Below are positions 36,973-45,726 of a stretch of DNA of 64,000 bases, in pieces. A program made the translations under genes and the position numbers. The notes below the pieces were generated by a model that made no database searches, had not been told where the DNA came from, and worked only from the letters and a program-made list of their open reading frames with translations. The stretch's first letter is position 1; each line of letters opens with the position of its first letter. The stretch is from contig NZ_FNHB01000007.1 in NCBI RefSeq assembly GCF_900104455.1, positions 158,291 through 222,290 on the forward strand, given 5' to 3'. This DNA comes from Dendrosporobacter quercicolus (GTDB lineage Bacteria; Bacillota; Negativicutes; DSM-1736; Dendrosporobacteraceae).

Positions 36973-37826
36973 TGAAAGAGCTGAATACACCGTATGTACC
37001 GACCTGGTGCCTGGGCTGCGGAGACTATGGAATTTTACATGCCTGGAAAAAGGCTGTTGCCATGCTTGAACTGGACCCGGAGCAAATTGCCTTAGTCAGC
37101 GGGATTGGCTGTTCCAGCAAGATTGCCCAATATGTCAATACTTACCGGATCGAAACCTTGCACGGACGGACTTTACCTGTCGCCACCGGCGTCAAGTTAG
37201 CCAATCACCGGCTTACTGTCATTGCCGAAGGCGGCGACGGCGACGGAACCGGGCTGGGAATGGGACATTTTGTTCATACCGCCAGGCGGAATCTTGACAT
37301 TACCTATTTCATCCACAATAATCAAATTTATGGACTTACCAAGGGGCAAACCTCTCCGACCAGTGATTTGGGGTCAGTTACAAAGTTTACGCCTTTGCCC
37401 AAAGGCAATGTTGAGCAGCCGATCAATATCGTTCAAACTGCCTTACAGGTGGGCGCAACTTTTGTGGCCCGCTCAACTGCCGCAGATCCAAACCTGGCGG
37501 CAGTCATGGCCAAGGCAATTACCCATAAAGGCTTTGCTGTTGTGGATATTCTGCAGCCTTGCGTATCATTTAACCATGTGAATACTTATCAATGGTATAA
37601 GGAGCGGATTTATCGCGTTGATCAATTGCCTGACTATGATCCGGCCGATTATGGCCAAGCGTCCGCTATTGCCGGGCAATGGGGCGATAAAATTCCGGTC
37701 GGGGTAATTTACCGGAGCGAGCGGATGATCTTCGAGGAGTCCCTGCCCCAGCTGGCTGCTGAGCCTTTGGCCGGGCAGTCTGTCGAAAATGTTTCAGTGA
37801 CTTCGCTGATGGATGCTCTGGCCTAG
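36972..37826 (+). CDS. korB: 2-oxoacid:ferredoxin oxidoreductase, beta subunit
   Basis: A 284-residue subunit that holds thiamine diphosphate. The N-terminus has PTWCLGCGDYGIL, and the cofactor-binding region is GGDGDGTGLGMGHFVHTARR near residue 84, followed by NNQIYGLTKGQTSPTS. ATG 36972 shares its A with the korA stop codon (TGATG), and AAGGAGG lies upstream. Together with korA it makes the KorAB heterodimer, a form lacking the delta ferredoxin subunit. Confidence 0.92.
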   Translation: MKELNTPYVPTWCLGCGDYGILHAWKKAVAMLELDPEQIALVSGIGCSSKIAQYVNTYRIETLHGRTLPVATGVKLANHRLTVIAEGGDGDGTGLGMGHFVHTARRNLDITYFIHNNQIYGLTKGQTSPTSDLGSVTKFTPLPKGNVEQPINIVQTALQVGATFVARSTAADPNLAAVMAKAITHKGFAVVDILQPCVSFNHVNTYQWYKERIYRVDQLPDYDPADYGQASAIAGQWGDKIPVGVIYRSERMIFEESLPQLAAEPLAGQSVENVSVTSLMDALA

Positions 37827-37906
37827 CCTGGAGCGTCTGTGGAGTGTAAAAATTACGGCAATCGCTTGTCAGACCGGCAGTAAACCGGGAAAGCGGCGAG
37901 AGCAGC

Positions 37907-37941
37907 AAAAAAGCTGCCCTGATTTTTCAGGGCAGCTTTTT
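37907..37941. terminator. Terminator shared by korB and the alcohol dehydrogenase gene
   Basis: AAAAAGCTGCCCTGA and TCAGGGCAGCTTTTT are perfect complements around TTTT. The symmetric A and T runs suit termination of the convergent genes from both sides. Confidence 0.9.
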
Positions 37942-37965
37942 GAGCTGAAATATAACAATTGATAG

Positions 37966-39135
37966 TTAAAAAGTAACCGTTTCACCTGTAAAGGCGCATG
38001 TCAGTATTTTTTCCAGCGCCGCAGCGTCAGCCGGGCGGGGATTGGAGCCGGTGCAAGGATCAACAGCGGCGTTTTTGGCAATTGTTTTGAGATTGCTGTC
38101 AAAAATGTCTGCTGCAACTCCTGCGCTCTCAAGGGTTAAGGGGATGTCCAGCTGCTTGTTTAAATCCTGGATAAACTGGACTAAGCTTGCCGTCTGTTCT
38201 TCCGGAGAGGAGCCAGGCAGTTGCAGCTCCCTGGCAATTTTGGCATATTCCTGCAGTGATACAGCCTTGTTGTACTCAATTACATAAGGCAGAAGAAGGG
38301 CGTTGGCGCAGCCATGCGGTATGTGGAATAAAGCGCCGATTTTATGAGCCAGGCTGTGGGTGATGCCTAACAGGGCATTGGTAAAAGCCATACCGGCCAG
38401 ACACTGGGCAATATGCATTTGTTCACGGGCGGAAGAATCGCCGTGAAAGGATTTTAGCAGGTGATCTTTGACCATGAGAATTGCCTGCAGGGCCAATGGA
38501 TCGGAAAAGGGCGAACGGGCTGTGGCCACGTAGGCTTCCAGGGCATGGGTCAGTGCATCCATGCCGGTATGGGCGACCAGTTTGGGCGGCATCGTTTCAG
38601 CAAGATCAGGATCCACAATGGCAATATCGGGAGTTAAATTGTAATCGGCTAACGGATATTTGATTTTCGTACTGTAGTCGGTGATAACCGAAAAGGCCGT
38701 TACTTCCGTTGCAGTACCGCTGGTAGAAGGTATGGCGGCAAAACGTGCTTTGGTGCGCAGTGCGGGGACGGTAAAAGGATCTTTGATATCATTGAAGCTT
38801 TTGTCCGGGTGTTCATAAAATATCCACATTGCTTTGGCAGCGTCAATTGGCGAGCCGCCGCCAACGGCAATAATCCAGTCAGGCTGGAAATCCCGCATGG
38901 TCTGCGCCCCTTTGAACACGGTTTCCACCGAAGGGTCGGGTTCCACTCCTTCGATTAGAGTCACTTCAAAATTGACTTTCTTCAAGGCGGCGACAACTTT
39001 ATCTAAAATACCAAATTTTTGCATGGAAGAGCCGCCGGTCACGACAACGGCTTTTTTTCCGGTCAGGCCTGACAATACTTCACACATGCAGCCCCTGCCA
39101 AAATATATATCTCTGGGAATGGTAAATCTGTTCAT
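37966..39135 (-). CDS. Iron-containing alcohol dehydrogenase
   Basis: A 389-residue member of the iron-containing (type III) alcohol dehydrogenases, which interconvert alcohols and aldehydes with NAD(P). GGGSPIDAAKAMW near residue 95 is the cofactor loop. Metal ligands are expected in DALTHALEAY and in GITHSLAHKIGALFHIPHG near residue 258-276. It begins with GGGAGG upstream of ATG 39135. It is a single gene on the minus strand. Butanol dehydrogenase-like or 1,3-propanediol dehydrogenase-like functions are both possible. Confidence 0.92.
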   Translation of the reverse strand: MNRFTIPRDIYFGRGCMCEVLSGLTGKKAVVVTGGSSMQKFGILDKVVAALKKVNFEVTLIEGVEPDPSVETVFKGAQTMRDFQPDWIIAVGGGSPIDAAKAMWIFYEHPDKSFNDIKDPFTVPALRTKARFAAIPSTSGTATEVTAFSVITDYSTKIKYPLADYNLTPDIAIVDPDLAETMPPKLVAHTGMDALTHALEAYVATARSPFSDPLALQAILMVKDHLLKSFHGDSSAREQMHIAQCLAGMAFTNALLGITHSLAHKIGALFHIPHGCANALLLPYVIEYNKAVSLQEYAKIARELQLPGSSPEEQTASLVQFIQDLNKQLDIPLTLESAGVAADIFDSNLKTIAKNAAVDPCTGSNPRPADAAALEKILTCAFTGETVTF

Positions 39136-39324
39136 GGAATTTCCTCCCTAAAGTTATTATTAACAAATTATGTATATGTTTGATTTTACAATGTTGCAGC
39201 AAGGATGTCAATTTTTTGAATTACAGCCCTTAAATGTAGGATTTTAAAAGATATTTCGACAGATGGCAAGGGCGCGATAGCGTTAAAATTCTATGGGATT
39301 GTAAAATTTTAGCAGGAATTGTTG

Positions 39325-39390
39325 AGCAGTATGACGAAATACCCATTACTTACCTGTACAGGTAAGTAATGGGTATTTCGTCATACTGCT
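39325..39390. repeat. Perfect 66-bp palindrome
   Basis: Two 32-base arms are exact reverse complements around a central TA. The left arm starts AGCAGTATGACGAAATACCC and the centre reads ACCTG-TA-CAGGT. The base just outside each arm does not pair. It lies in a 339-base gap between divergent genes (alcohol dehydrogenase and histidine kinase), with no T run and no coding potential. It may be a cruciform-forming site, a dispersed palindrome or a regulator target. Confidence 0.9.
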
Positions 39391-39474
39391 GGAGCGTTTG
39401 CTGATGATAGCAAAATTTACATAACAAATTATCGGATTTTGCCTGGTAAAATTTAAAAGAAAGACAGTGTTGGA

Positions 39475-40944
39475 ATGAAAAAGTTTACTCTAACCACTAG
39501 ATTAAACATTAAGGTGATTTGCATTATATCGGTGTTTATGATAACGATTACCGTCTATAACCAATGGATGGTGTTTCAGGAAAAAGAAGGCGAATATGCG
39601 GCTCAGCTTGAGGCGATTACTGATTACATTATAAAAAAGATTCCGGCAAGTACCTTTGCTGATATTGCGGAAAGGAAAGCTGAATCCCAGGAGACGATTG
39701 AGGAGCAGGCAGTACTGATTAATAGTGAAATACAGCCCTTTTTTGAGAATATCCTGCTGACCTCCCGGCTGGTTAAATATGGTTTTTACTCCAAAGAGCA
39801 GCAAAGAATCATGGCGATTGGCCCTGAGCTTGATCAATCTTTATTGATAAACGTTGAACGCAGCGCATTATCGACCAATATTTATGATACGGAAGAGGCT
39901 CACTGGGGAAGAAAATCACAGTCTATCGTGTGGTATGGCACGGATGTTCTTTATCATGTCAGGCCGGTTATAAATGACGGGCAGGTCATTGGCCATGTAT
40001 TTGCCTGTCTGAATCTGGACAGAGCCCTATTGGAAATATGGGCTAGCGTAATAAAAACACTGACGACAGGTTTCCTGGCATTGCTGATTGTCATTATGCT
40101 GTTCCAGGAGGTGTTCATTCAGTTTAAAAAAGAGCTGGAATTGTTTGCCGAATCTATTGTGGCGGGGCGCAGCAAGCTGTTTGAAAGTAAAATCCCTGAG
40201 TTGACGCCAATATTGCACTATATCAGCGAACAGACGGAAAGTATTGCCCGGCTGGACCGGCTGAATATCGTGGGTGAAATGGCGGCAAGCATCGGGCATG
40301 AAGTGAGAAATCCGATGACCACAGTCCGGGGTTTTTTGCAATTTCTCGGCAACAAGCCTAGCTATCGTGATTCCAAGGAACACTTTAACCTGATGATTAG
40401 TGAAATGGATCGCGCCAATAAAATTATTACCGAGTTTCTGGCTTTGGCGAAAAATAAGGCAATGGACTTTAAAAGCCGTGATTTGAATGAGGTAATTACC
40501 AATATAACGCCGCTTCTGGAATCTGACGCTGTTCGCAGCAATTGCCAGCTGAAACTCGATTTGCAGGCCGTAACTCCGGTTCGGATTGATGACAGCAGCA
40601 TGCGGCAGCTGATCTTAAATTTGGTGCGTAACGCCATTGAAGCTATGAAGCCGGGAGGAACGGTAAAAATCAGCACGGTTCAGCGCAATGAGAAAGTAGA
40701 ATTGTCTATACAGGATCAAGGAGGAGGAATACAGCCTGAGATCATTCACAAATTAGGGACGCCCTTTATTACAACTAAGGAAAACGGCATTGGCATCGGC
40801 TTGGCGGTTTGCTACCGGATAGTACAGCGGCATGAAGGTGAGATCAAAGTGAAAAGTGCGGTTGGTCAGGGTACCACCTTTACCATTACGCTTAACGCCG
40901 CTGGCGATGCAACAAGGCCGACAGGTGAGGTGAAAACAGAATGA
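39475..40944 (+). CDS. Membrane sensor histidine kinase linked to a TctAB transporter
   Basis: A 489-residue kinase. Two helices (about 13-32 and 192-214) bracket an extracytoplasmic sensor of about 160 residues. The HisKA box is GEMAASIGHEVRNPMTTVRG with His near residue 275, of the type used in sporulation phosphorelay kinases. The ATP domain has LVRNAIEAM (N box), DQGGGI and GIGIGLAV. Its stop overlaps tctB by 4 bases, so sensor and transporter are co-translated. No response regulator gene is adjacent. It could sense the transported carboxylate, or feed a distant regulator such as Spo0F/Spo0A; both are inferences. Confidence 0.88.
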   Translation: MKKFTLTTRLNIKVICIISVFMITITVYNQWMVFQEKEGEYAAQLEAITDYIIKKIPASTFADIAERKAESQETIEEQAVLINSEIQPFFENILLTSRLVKYGFYSKEQQRIMAIGPELDQSLLINVERSALSTNIYDTEEAHWGRKSQSIVWYGTDVLYHVRPVINDGQVIGHVFACLNLDRALLEIWASVIKTLTTGFLALLIVIMLFQEVFIQFKKELELFAESIVAGRSKLFESKIPELTPILHYISEQTESIARLDRLNIVGEMAASIGHEVRNPMTTVRGFLQFLGNKPSYRDSKEHFNLMISEMDRANKIITEFLALAKNKAMDFKSRDLNEVITNITPLLESDAVRSNCQLKLDLQAVTPVRIDDSSMRQLILNLVRNAIEAMKPGGTVKISTVQRNEKVELSIQDQGGGIQPEIIHKLGTPFITTKENGIGIGLAVCYRIVQRHEGEIKVKSAVGQGTTFTITLNAAGDATRPTGEVKTE

Positions 40945-41360
40945 TTGAAAAAATATTGGCCGGTTTTTTTGTTGCAGTTAGTATTATCTATTTATTTTTT
41001 GCCAATGAGTATTCTTTTGGAACAGTTGATGCGCCGAAGGCCGGCTTTTTACCCAATTTGGCAGGCGGCGCCGCCGTCATTTTGGCGTTTATCGTGCTGA
41101 TCCGGCAGTGCCGGAGCAAGACAAGGGAAGTGCTCGAACAGGTAAACTGGCGCAAGCTGGCGATGGTGGTTACAGGGCTGGTTTTTTATATTGTTTTATT
41201 TCAGGTCGCCGGCTACATCGCAGCTACATTCATTGTCGTATTTTATTTATTCAAAGTCACCGATACGGTAGGCTGGGTGTTTACCGGTTTGCTGTCCGTG
41301 ACTGTTACCGCAAGCTTTTACACGGTGTTTGTAAAAGTATTGGGAATTTTACTACCGTAG
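40941..41360 (+). CDS. tctB: TctB family small membrane subunit
   Basis: A 139-residue membrane protein with four predicted helices, matching the small subunit of tripartite tricarboxylate transporters. GFLPNLAGGAAVILAFIVLI is characteristic near residue 35-55. It overlaps the kinase gene by 4 bases and is followed 16 bases later by the large subunit TctA. No extracytoplasmic TctC binding protein is encoded beside it. Confidence 0.85.
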   Translation: MIEKILAGFFVAVSIIYLFFANEYSFGTVDAPKAGFLPNLAGGAAVILAFIVLIRQCRSKTREVLEQVNWRKLAMVVTGLVFYIVLFQVAGYIAATFIVVFYLFKVTDTVGWVFTGLLSVTVTASFYTVFVKVLGILLP

Positions 41361-41376
41361 GCTGGAGGGAATATTA

Positions 41377-42882
41377 TTGGAAGTTTTGCAGTCATTGGCA
41401 CACGGGTTTTCTGTAAGCATTGCACCGGCAAATTTGCTGGCGTGTACGATTGGCGTCATCATCGGAACGCTGGTTGGAGTACTGCCGGGGCTGGGGCCGG
41501 TGGGGACAATTGCCTTATTGCTGCCACTGAGTTTTAGTCTGGACCCTACAGCCTCACTGATTATGTTTGCCGGTATCTACTATGGAGCGATGTTCGGCGG
41601 TTCAACAACATCAATCCTGCTTAACGTACCCGGCGAAGCGGCGTCGCTGATTACCTGTATGGATGGCCATGCGATGGCCAGAAAGGGGCGGGGGGGAGCT
41701 GCCTTGGCGATTGCCGCCATTGGTTCTTTTATTGCCGGCACAATGGGGCTGATCGGCCTGACTTTTTTTGCCCCGCTGCTGGCTAACGCAGCCTTGGTAT
41801 TCGGACCGCCGGAATACTTTGCCATTGCCGCACTGGGTCTGATTATTCTTACCCGCCTTACCGGCGCCTCAATGCTCAAATCGGTGCTAATGGCGATTAT
41901 CGGCATTAGCCTGGGGACAATTGGCCTGGATAGTTTAACCGGAATCACCCGTTTTACCTTTTCTATTGATGCCATGCAGCGCGGGATGGAGTTTTCCATT
42001 GTGGCTATGGGTCTGTTCGGTGTTGGTGAACTGCTGGAAACCATTATGGCGGCCGGCAACAAATATCAGCTGCAGCACGTGCGTTTCCGCGAGCTGTATC
42101 CGAGCCGCGAGGAAATCCGGCGGTCGGTAGCGCCAATCTTCCGGGGCGGCGTTATTGGGTTCCTGGCAGGGCTGCTGCCAGGCCCGGCGGGTATTATATC
42201 GACATTTACGTCCTATGCCGTGGAAAAAAAACGCAGTAAAAATCCGGCAGAGTTTGGCACAGGCGCTGTTGAAGGTGTAGCCGGACCGGAATCGGCCAAT
42301 AATGCCGCCGCCTCCGGAACGATGGTCCCGCTGTTGTCATTGGGCTTGCCGTTTTCGGCTGTTTCGGCAATCTTACTCAGCGGCTTTATGATTCACGGAA
42401 TCATTCCCGGGCCTACCTTGATGGAGCAGCACTCCGATCTGTTTTGGGGATTGATCGCCAGTATGTATATTGGCAATGTATTACTGCTGATTATTAACTT
42501 ACCGTTGGTGGGCATTTTTGCCTCTTTACTCAAGACGCCGGTAAATATTCTAATGCCGATTGTGCTGATGATTACGATGACCGGCGCTTATTCGATCAAC
42601 AACAGTGTTTTCGATTTATGCCTGTTGCTGGGGTTTGGCGTTTTAGGCTTTTTTATGAAACGGGCAGGTTATGAACCGGCGCCGCTCGTGATTGGCCTGG
42701 TTTTGGGTCCGGCCCTGGAAACCGGACTGGTTCAAAGCCTGATCATTGGCAATGGTGATGTTTCAACAATCATTATGCGGCCGATTGCCGGCACTATTTT
42801 GGCGATCGCCTTGCTGATTGTTATTCATAACATTGTCAGCTGGGCCGGCGGCATAAAGAGGTTACGCCAAAAAAGCGGCTAA
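41377..42882 (+). CDS. tctA: TctA family large transporter subunit
   Basis: A 501-residue membrane protein with about 12 helices, the large subunit of a tripartite tricarboxylate transporter. Family marks are GTLVGVLPGLGPVGTIALLLP near residue 27, GIYYGAMFGGSTTSILLNVPG near residue 66, and the second GLLPGPAGIIS copy near residue 266. The TTG start is chosen because CTGGAGGGA lies at the right spacing. Substrates in the family include citrate and other carboxylates. It ends at a strong terminator. Confidence 0.92.
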   Translation: MEVLQSLAHGFSVSIAPANLLACTIGVIIGTLVGVLPGLGPVGTIALLLPLSFSLDPTASLIMFAGIYYGAMFGGSTTSILLNVPGEAASLITCMDGHAMARKGRGGAALAIAAIGSFIAGTMGLIGLTFFAPLLANAALVFGPPEYFAIAALGLIILTRLTGASMLKSVLMAIIGISLGTIGLDSLTGITRFTFSIDAMQRGMEFSIVAMGLFGVGELLETIMAAGNKYQLQHVRFRELYPSREEIRRSVAPIFRGGVIGFLAGLLPGPAGIISTFTSYAVEKKRSKNPAEFGTGAVEGVAGPESANNAAASGTMVPLLSLGLPFSAVSAILLSGFMIHGIIPGPTLMEQHSDLFWGLIASMYIGNVLLLIINLPLVGIFASLLKTPVNILMPIVLMITMTGAYSINNSVFDLCLLLGFGVLGFFMKRAGYEPAPLVIGLVLGPALETGLVQSLIIGNGDVSTIIMRPIAGTILAIALLIVIHNIVSWAGGIKRLRQKSG

Positions 42883-42962
42883 GGCGGCAGCGCAAAGAAG
42901 AAAACCGATATACACTTAATGAAAGTTAAGGAGCGCAAAAAACTGAATGATGGTCAATTCTT

Positions 42963-42989
42963 AACCGGCGGGAATCCCCGCCGGTTTTT
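42963..42989 (+). terminator. Intrinsic terminator after tctA
   Basis: AACCGGCGG and CCGCCGGTT form a GC-rich stem followed by a T run. Confidence 0.9.
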
Positions 42990-43129
42990 GTTGTATTTTT
43001 GACTTATAACGATCTTTTGATTTCATAATTTAACTAATTAGAGGTAAGGCTGGGGGTGTTGACGAAGTATTCAATGAATTATTTGTCGAAGCGATAGTAG
43101 GCGAAATTTATGCTTAGCGGGGGAGGAAA

Positions 43130-44077
43130 ATGAAAAAAACAATGCTGTTAGTCATTACTGCTTTGCTGGTGCTTTTTGCAGGCTGCAGTAATGATAAGAA
43201 TCCGGACAGTCACTCCAGCGCGGGAGAACCGCAGCTTAGGATTGGTCTAATGCCGGACGTTGATTCTATTCCGTTTATTATTGCCCGGGAAAAGGGGTAT
43301 TTTAAAGAAGAAGGCTTATCAGTGACGCTGGAGCAGTTTAAAAGCGCCATGGAACGGGACAGCGCTTTGCAAAGCGGCAAATTGGACGGGGTTATTTCGG
43401 ATATGCTGGCCCAGGCCTTTGCGAAAGCCGGCGGTTTTGACACGGTAATTACTTCACTGACAACAGGGAGTTATAAACTGGTTGTGAATAAAAATGAACC
43501 GGCGCAAGCGGTTCAGGACCTGAAGAACAAAACGGTGGCGATTTCCCAAAATACAATTATTGACTATGTAACAGATAAAATTGTAAGTGACGGGGGTTTG
43601 GCGGCAGCCGATATTCATAAGCTTGTTATCCCGCAAATTCCAGCCCGCCTTGAGATGCTGAAAAACGGCAAAGTAGCTGCGGCCACCCTGCCGGAGCCGA
43701 TGGCGACAATTGCCGTTAAACACGGGGCCAAGGTCGTGCAAAGCTCCGAGCAGCTAGCGTTGAATCCCGGCGTGTTAATATTCACCACCCAGTCGGTGAA
43801 TGAAAAAGAGGCGGAAATCAGGGCCATGTACCGGGCTTATCGTAAAGCGATTGACTATCTGGCAACAGAACCGGTGGAAAACTATATTGATCTATTGATT
43901 GCGCAGGGCGGTTTCCCTGATGATGTTAAAGGTGCGCTGGTTCTGCCGGAGTATAAACAACCGGCCGCACCGCAGCACAAGGACATTGATGATGTCATCG
44001 CCTGGCTACAGGCCAGAGACCTTATACCGGCAAAGTATCAATACGATGACCTGGTTGATTCCCGTTTTGTAAGGTGA
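43130..44077 (+). CDS. NitT/TauT-type ABC substrate-binding lipoprotein
   Basis: A 315-residue binding protein of the NitT/TauT (SsuA/THI5-like) family. The signal peptide ends in LFAGC with the lipid-anchoring Cys near residue 19. LRIGLMPDVDSIPFIIAREKGYFKEEGL is the family's opening pattern (positions about 35-62), and GKLDGVISDML follows. The start has GGGGGAGGAAA upstream. The ATPase and permease genes follow at once. Family members bind sulfonates, nitrate, taurine or thiamine precursors; the ligand here is not indicated. Confidence 0.88.
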   Translation: MKKTMLLVITALLVLFAGCSNDKNPDSHSSAGEPQLRIGLMPDVDSIPFIIAREKGYFKEEGLSVTLEQFKSAMERDSALQSGKLDGVISDMLAQAFAKAGGFDTVITSLTTGSYKLVVNKNEPAQAVQDLKNKTVAISQNTIIDYVTDKIVSDGGLAAADIHKLVIPQIPARLEMLKNGKVAAATLPEPMATIAVKHGAKVVQSSEQLALNPGVLIFTTQSVNEKEAEIRAMYRAYRKAIDYLATEPVENYIDLLIAQGGFPDDVKGALVLPEYKQPAAPQHKDIDDVIAWLQARDLIPAKYQYDDLVDSRFVR

Positions 44078-44083
44078 ACTGAC

Positions 44084-44836
44084 ATGATCAGGATTAAACA
44101 TCTGAATCTTTCCTACTCCGCCGGAGGCCGTTGTTATGATGTGCTTAAAGATATTAATCTGGAGATTGCCGCAGGCGAAACCTGCGCTATTATTGGCCCG
44201 TCCGGCTGCGGTAAATCAACGCTGCTGAAAATCCTGGCCGGAATCATTACCGAGATTGACGGTATTGTTGAAATTGCGGGGCAGCAGGTCAGGCCAAAGC
44301 AACAAAAAATTGGCTTTATCCCCCAGAACTATGGCTTGCTGGCCTGGAAAAATGTCTATGATAATATTCTTCTGGGGGCAAAAATCAAAGGGATGAACCT
44401 TGACGGCCAGGAGGACGGTCTGGCTTCAATGATGCAGCTGCTGGGACTCAAGGGATTGGAATACCGCTATCCCGGAGAATTAAGCGGCGGCCAGCAGCAG
44501 CGGGTTGCCCTGGCCAGAGCCTTTTTGCTGAACCCTGACCTGTTGTTGATGGATGAGCCATTTTCGGCGTTGGATGCTCTGACCAGGGAAGACATTCAGC
44601 AGGTATTTTTAAATGTATGGCGCGGCCATTCCACCGCGACCGTTCTGGTCACTCATCATATGGAGGAAGCCGTTTATTTAGGACGGAAAATTGTCATTAT
44701 GTCGGCAGGGCCGGGGACAATCAGCAATATTGTTGAAAACCCGCTGTTTGGTGTGGCGGATATCCGGAGCAAGCCGGAGTTTTTTCAATTATGTATTGAA
44801 CTACGGAAGATGGTAAAAAAGGATTGGGCAAAGTGA
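44084..44836 (+). CDS. NitT/TauT-type ABC transporter ATP-binding protein
   Basis: A 250-residue ATPase of the SsuB/TauB group. Walker A is IGPSGCGKSTLLK near residue 38, the signature is LSGGQQQRVALARAF near 134, and Walker B is LLLMDEPFSALDAL near 153. Its end overlaps the permease gene by 13 bases. It powers the importer formed with the neighbouring binding protein and permease. Confidence 0.93.
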   Translation: MIRIKHLNLSYSAGGRCYDVLKDINLEIAAGETCAIIGPSGCGKSTLLKILAGIITEIDGIVEIAGQQVRPKQQKIGFIPQNYGLLAWKNVYDNILLGAKIKGMNLDGQEDGLASMMQLLGLKGLEYRYPGELSGGQQQRVALARAFLLNPDLLLMDEPFSALDALTREDIQQVFLNVWRGHSTATVLVTHHMEEAVYLGRKIVIMSAGPGTISNIVENPLFGVADIRSKPEFFQLCIELRKMVKKDWAK

Positions 44837-45579
44837 AGAAAATAGGAACAGGCGTTTGGTATATTTACGGCACCGTTATTTTTGTCGCCGCCTGGCAGTT
44901 ATGCGCCGCGGCGATTGACTTGCCTGTTATTCCTTACCCCGCCGCGGTATGGAACAACCTAATCAGTATTTTCATGACCAAAATTGCTATTCATAGTTTT
45001 TACAGCTTGTGGCGAATTCTGGCCGGGGTTGTTTTGGCAGTTATTCTTGGCATTCCTTTGGGTTTATGCATGGGCTATTTTCCGAATTGGGACCGCTATT
45101 TGTCGCCAATTGTTTATTTGACTTACCCTATTCCCAAGATCGCTCTTTTACCTGTATTCATGCTGCTGTTTGGCCTGGGAGAAGCGGCAAAGGTGCTGAT
45201 GCTTTTCCTGATTATTGTTTTCCAGGTGATCATTGCTGTGCGGGACGGTGTAAAAAGTATTCCCAGAGAAACCTACTATCCGCTCTATTCCCTGGGCGCC
45301 GGTTTTATGGATGTTTTTCTGAATGTGCTTATTCCCGCTTCAATGCCGAAATTTTTGACAGCACTGCGGGTTGCAATGGCAACGGCAATATCAGTCTTGT
45401 TTTTTACGGAGACGTTTGGTACAAATTACGGTATGGGCTATTTTATCATGGATGCATGGATGCGCGTAAATTACCTGGAAATGTATTCGGGCATTGCTGT
45501 TTTAAGCAATATTGGGCTGATTTTATTTGGCTGTATTGATTATGTGGAAAGAAAAATGTGCAGTTGGCAATACAAATGA
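44824..45579 (+). CDS. NitT/TauT-type ABC transporter permease
   Basis: A 251-residue membrane protein of the SsuC/TauC type with about six helices. The ATPase contact region lies around YYPLYSLGAGFMDVFLNVLIP near residue 155-175 (a variant of the EAA loop). The start (GTG/ATG region at 44824) overlaps the ATPase gene, so the two are coupled. A hairpin, AGAGACTT/AAGTCTCT with G-U pairs at about 45641-45686, follows and may end the operon. Confidence 0.9.
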   Translation: MGKVKKIGTGVWYIYGTVIFVAAWQLCAAAIDLPVIPYPAAVWNNLISIFMTKIAIHSFYSLWRILAGVVLAVILGIPLGLCMGYFPNWDRYLSPIVYLTYPIPKIALLPVFMLLFGLGEAAKVLMLFLIIVFQVIIAVRDGVKSIPRETYYPLYSLGAGFMDVFLNVLIPASMPKFLTALRVAMATAISVLFFTETFGTNYGMGYFIMDAWMRVNYLEMYSGIAVLSNIGLILFGCIDYVERKMCSWQYK

Positions 45580-45726
45580 AAAATTAAGCTGTATAATAGA
45601 TTATCAGGTTTCTTGCTGCAAACTTGATGAATACCAATATAAAGAGACTTGGGTAAGCTGATGGTAACCAAGCTGCCTAAGTCTCTTTATGATTCGGATT
45701 TATCTAAAACAAAGGGGATTTTAAAC

